A stretch of DNA of 64,000 nt from Bacteroidales bacterium 6E (GTDB lineage Bacteria > Bacteroidota > Bacteroidia > Bacteroidales > Prolixibacteraceae), in NCBI GenBank assembly GCA_001270045.2, contig DF970667.1, positions 271,975 to 335,974 of the forward strand, in the 5' to 3' direction. Under the pieces are notes generated by a model. That model was not told the origin of the DNA and searched no databases. It saw only the letters and a program-made list of their open reading frames with translations. Positions 63,868 through 64,000 of this stretch are shown piece after piece (within the stretch, counting starts at the first letter, position 1; every line of letters starts with the position of its first letter). The position numbers were made by a program, and so were the translations under genes.

Positions 63868-63991
63868 TGGCACGATTGTAGAAAAAGGGCAACCCCACCC
63901 CCCTATGAGGGTATTCAGGTCGTCGTAGACGTTGCCCGAAACCAACCCTGTAAGGGTTCGTTTCGATCCCGGACGCGCCAGCGAGCGGGAG
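63868..63991. repeat. Dispersed intergenic element, copy 3 (rearranged)
   Basis: Here the 'ggcacgattgta' module (from 63868, as at 38661 and 40660) comes before the 48-base module (63944-63991), which is identical to 38614-38661. The order is reversed compared with copy 1. The rest of the 294-base stretch after the GH92 start holds G-rich simple repeats (ggtgcggggaggcgggg, gtgcgagttgcgag) and no gene. Confidence 0.8.
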
Positions 63992-64000
63992 CGGCATAGG

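Noticed and set aside
63944-63991. tRNA-like segment, because of a GGTTCG...TCGATCCC sequence
   Set aside because: No acceptor stem or anticodon arm can be drawn, and the same 48 bases occur in another intergenic repeat at 38614.

Overview
The window looks like a piece of a glycan-degrading Bacteroidota chromosome. It has three ECF sigma / FecR anti-sigma / SusC / SusD sets, many secreted or lipid-anchored glycoside hydrolases, and promoter-like sites of the TTTG / TAnnTTTG kind. Start codons mostly lack Shine-Dalgarno sequences. A free-living, Bacteroidales/Marinilabiliales-type polysaccharide degrader is my best guess, but no taxonomic marker gene is present.

Layout. 1-6320 (+) is a metal-export block: the end of a CDF transporter, then a TolC-like channel, a lipoprotein adaptor and a CzcA-type RND pump. 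6661-13354 (+) is the first ECF sigma/FecR/SusC/SusD set. It is followed by a long same-strand run (13438-25687): two Gfo/Idh/MocA oxidoreductases with export signals, a GH31 alpha-glucosidase, a lipoprotein TIM-barrel sugar isomerase/lyase, an endonuclease/exonuclease/phosphatase-fold lipoprotein, an SDR, a ROK kinase lacking its zinc cysteines, a SIS protein, a flavoprotein and a phosphotriesterase-like hydrolase. The mix of exported oxidoreductases with a TIM-barrel enzyme fits an oxidation-then-elimination route for glycosides in the periplasm, with sugar kinase and isomerase steps inside the cell. That route is inference.

25701-28797 (-) holds a histidine-kinase remnant and two TlpA-like thioredoxin proteins. 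28942-31932 (+) is a poorly characterised envelope trio: a trypsin-fold protein that seems to lack its catalytic residues, a propeller-like lipoprotein and a small outer-membrane barrel. A GH29 fucosidase lipoprotein and a GH123/DUF4091-type enzyme follow (32168-36878, +).

From 36998 to the end everything is on the minus strand. In transcription order: GH92 alpha-mannosidase (63706-60569); ECF/FecR/SusC/SusD set 3 (60364-53418); ECF/FecR/SusC/SusD set 2 (53276-46210); alkaline phosphatase, a GH2 of exo-glucosaminidase type, a GH30-like protein without the usual nucleophile, and a GH140-like apiosidase (46073-36998). Together this is a polysaccharide-utilisation region for a complex, possibly phosphorylated, glycan.

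The most unusual thing I see is not a protein. It is a family of 13-base palindromes (AGGATGACATCCT, AAGATGACATCTT and their complements) arranged in short arrays with a fixed period of about 25 or 35 bases. Several arrays begin on or beside the stop codon of a gene. Two other dispersed repeat families, and a hairpin placed identically between FecR and SusC in all three regulatory sets, are also reported.
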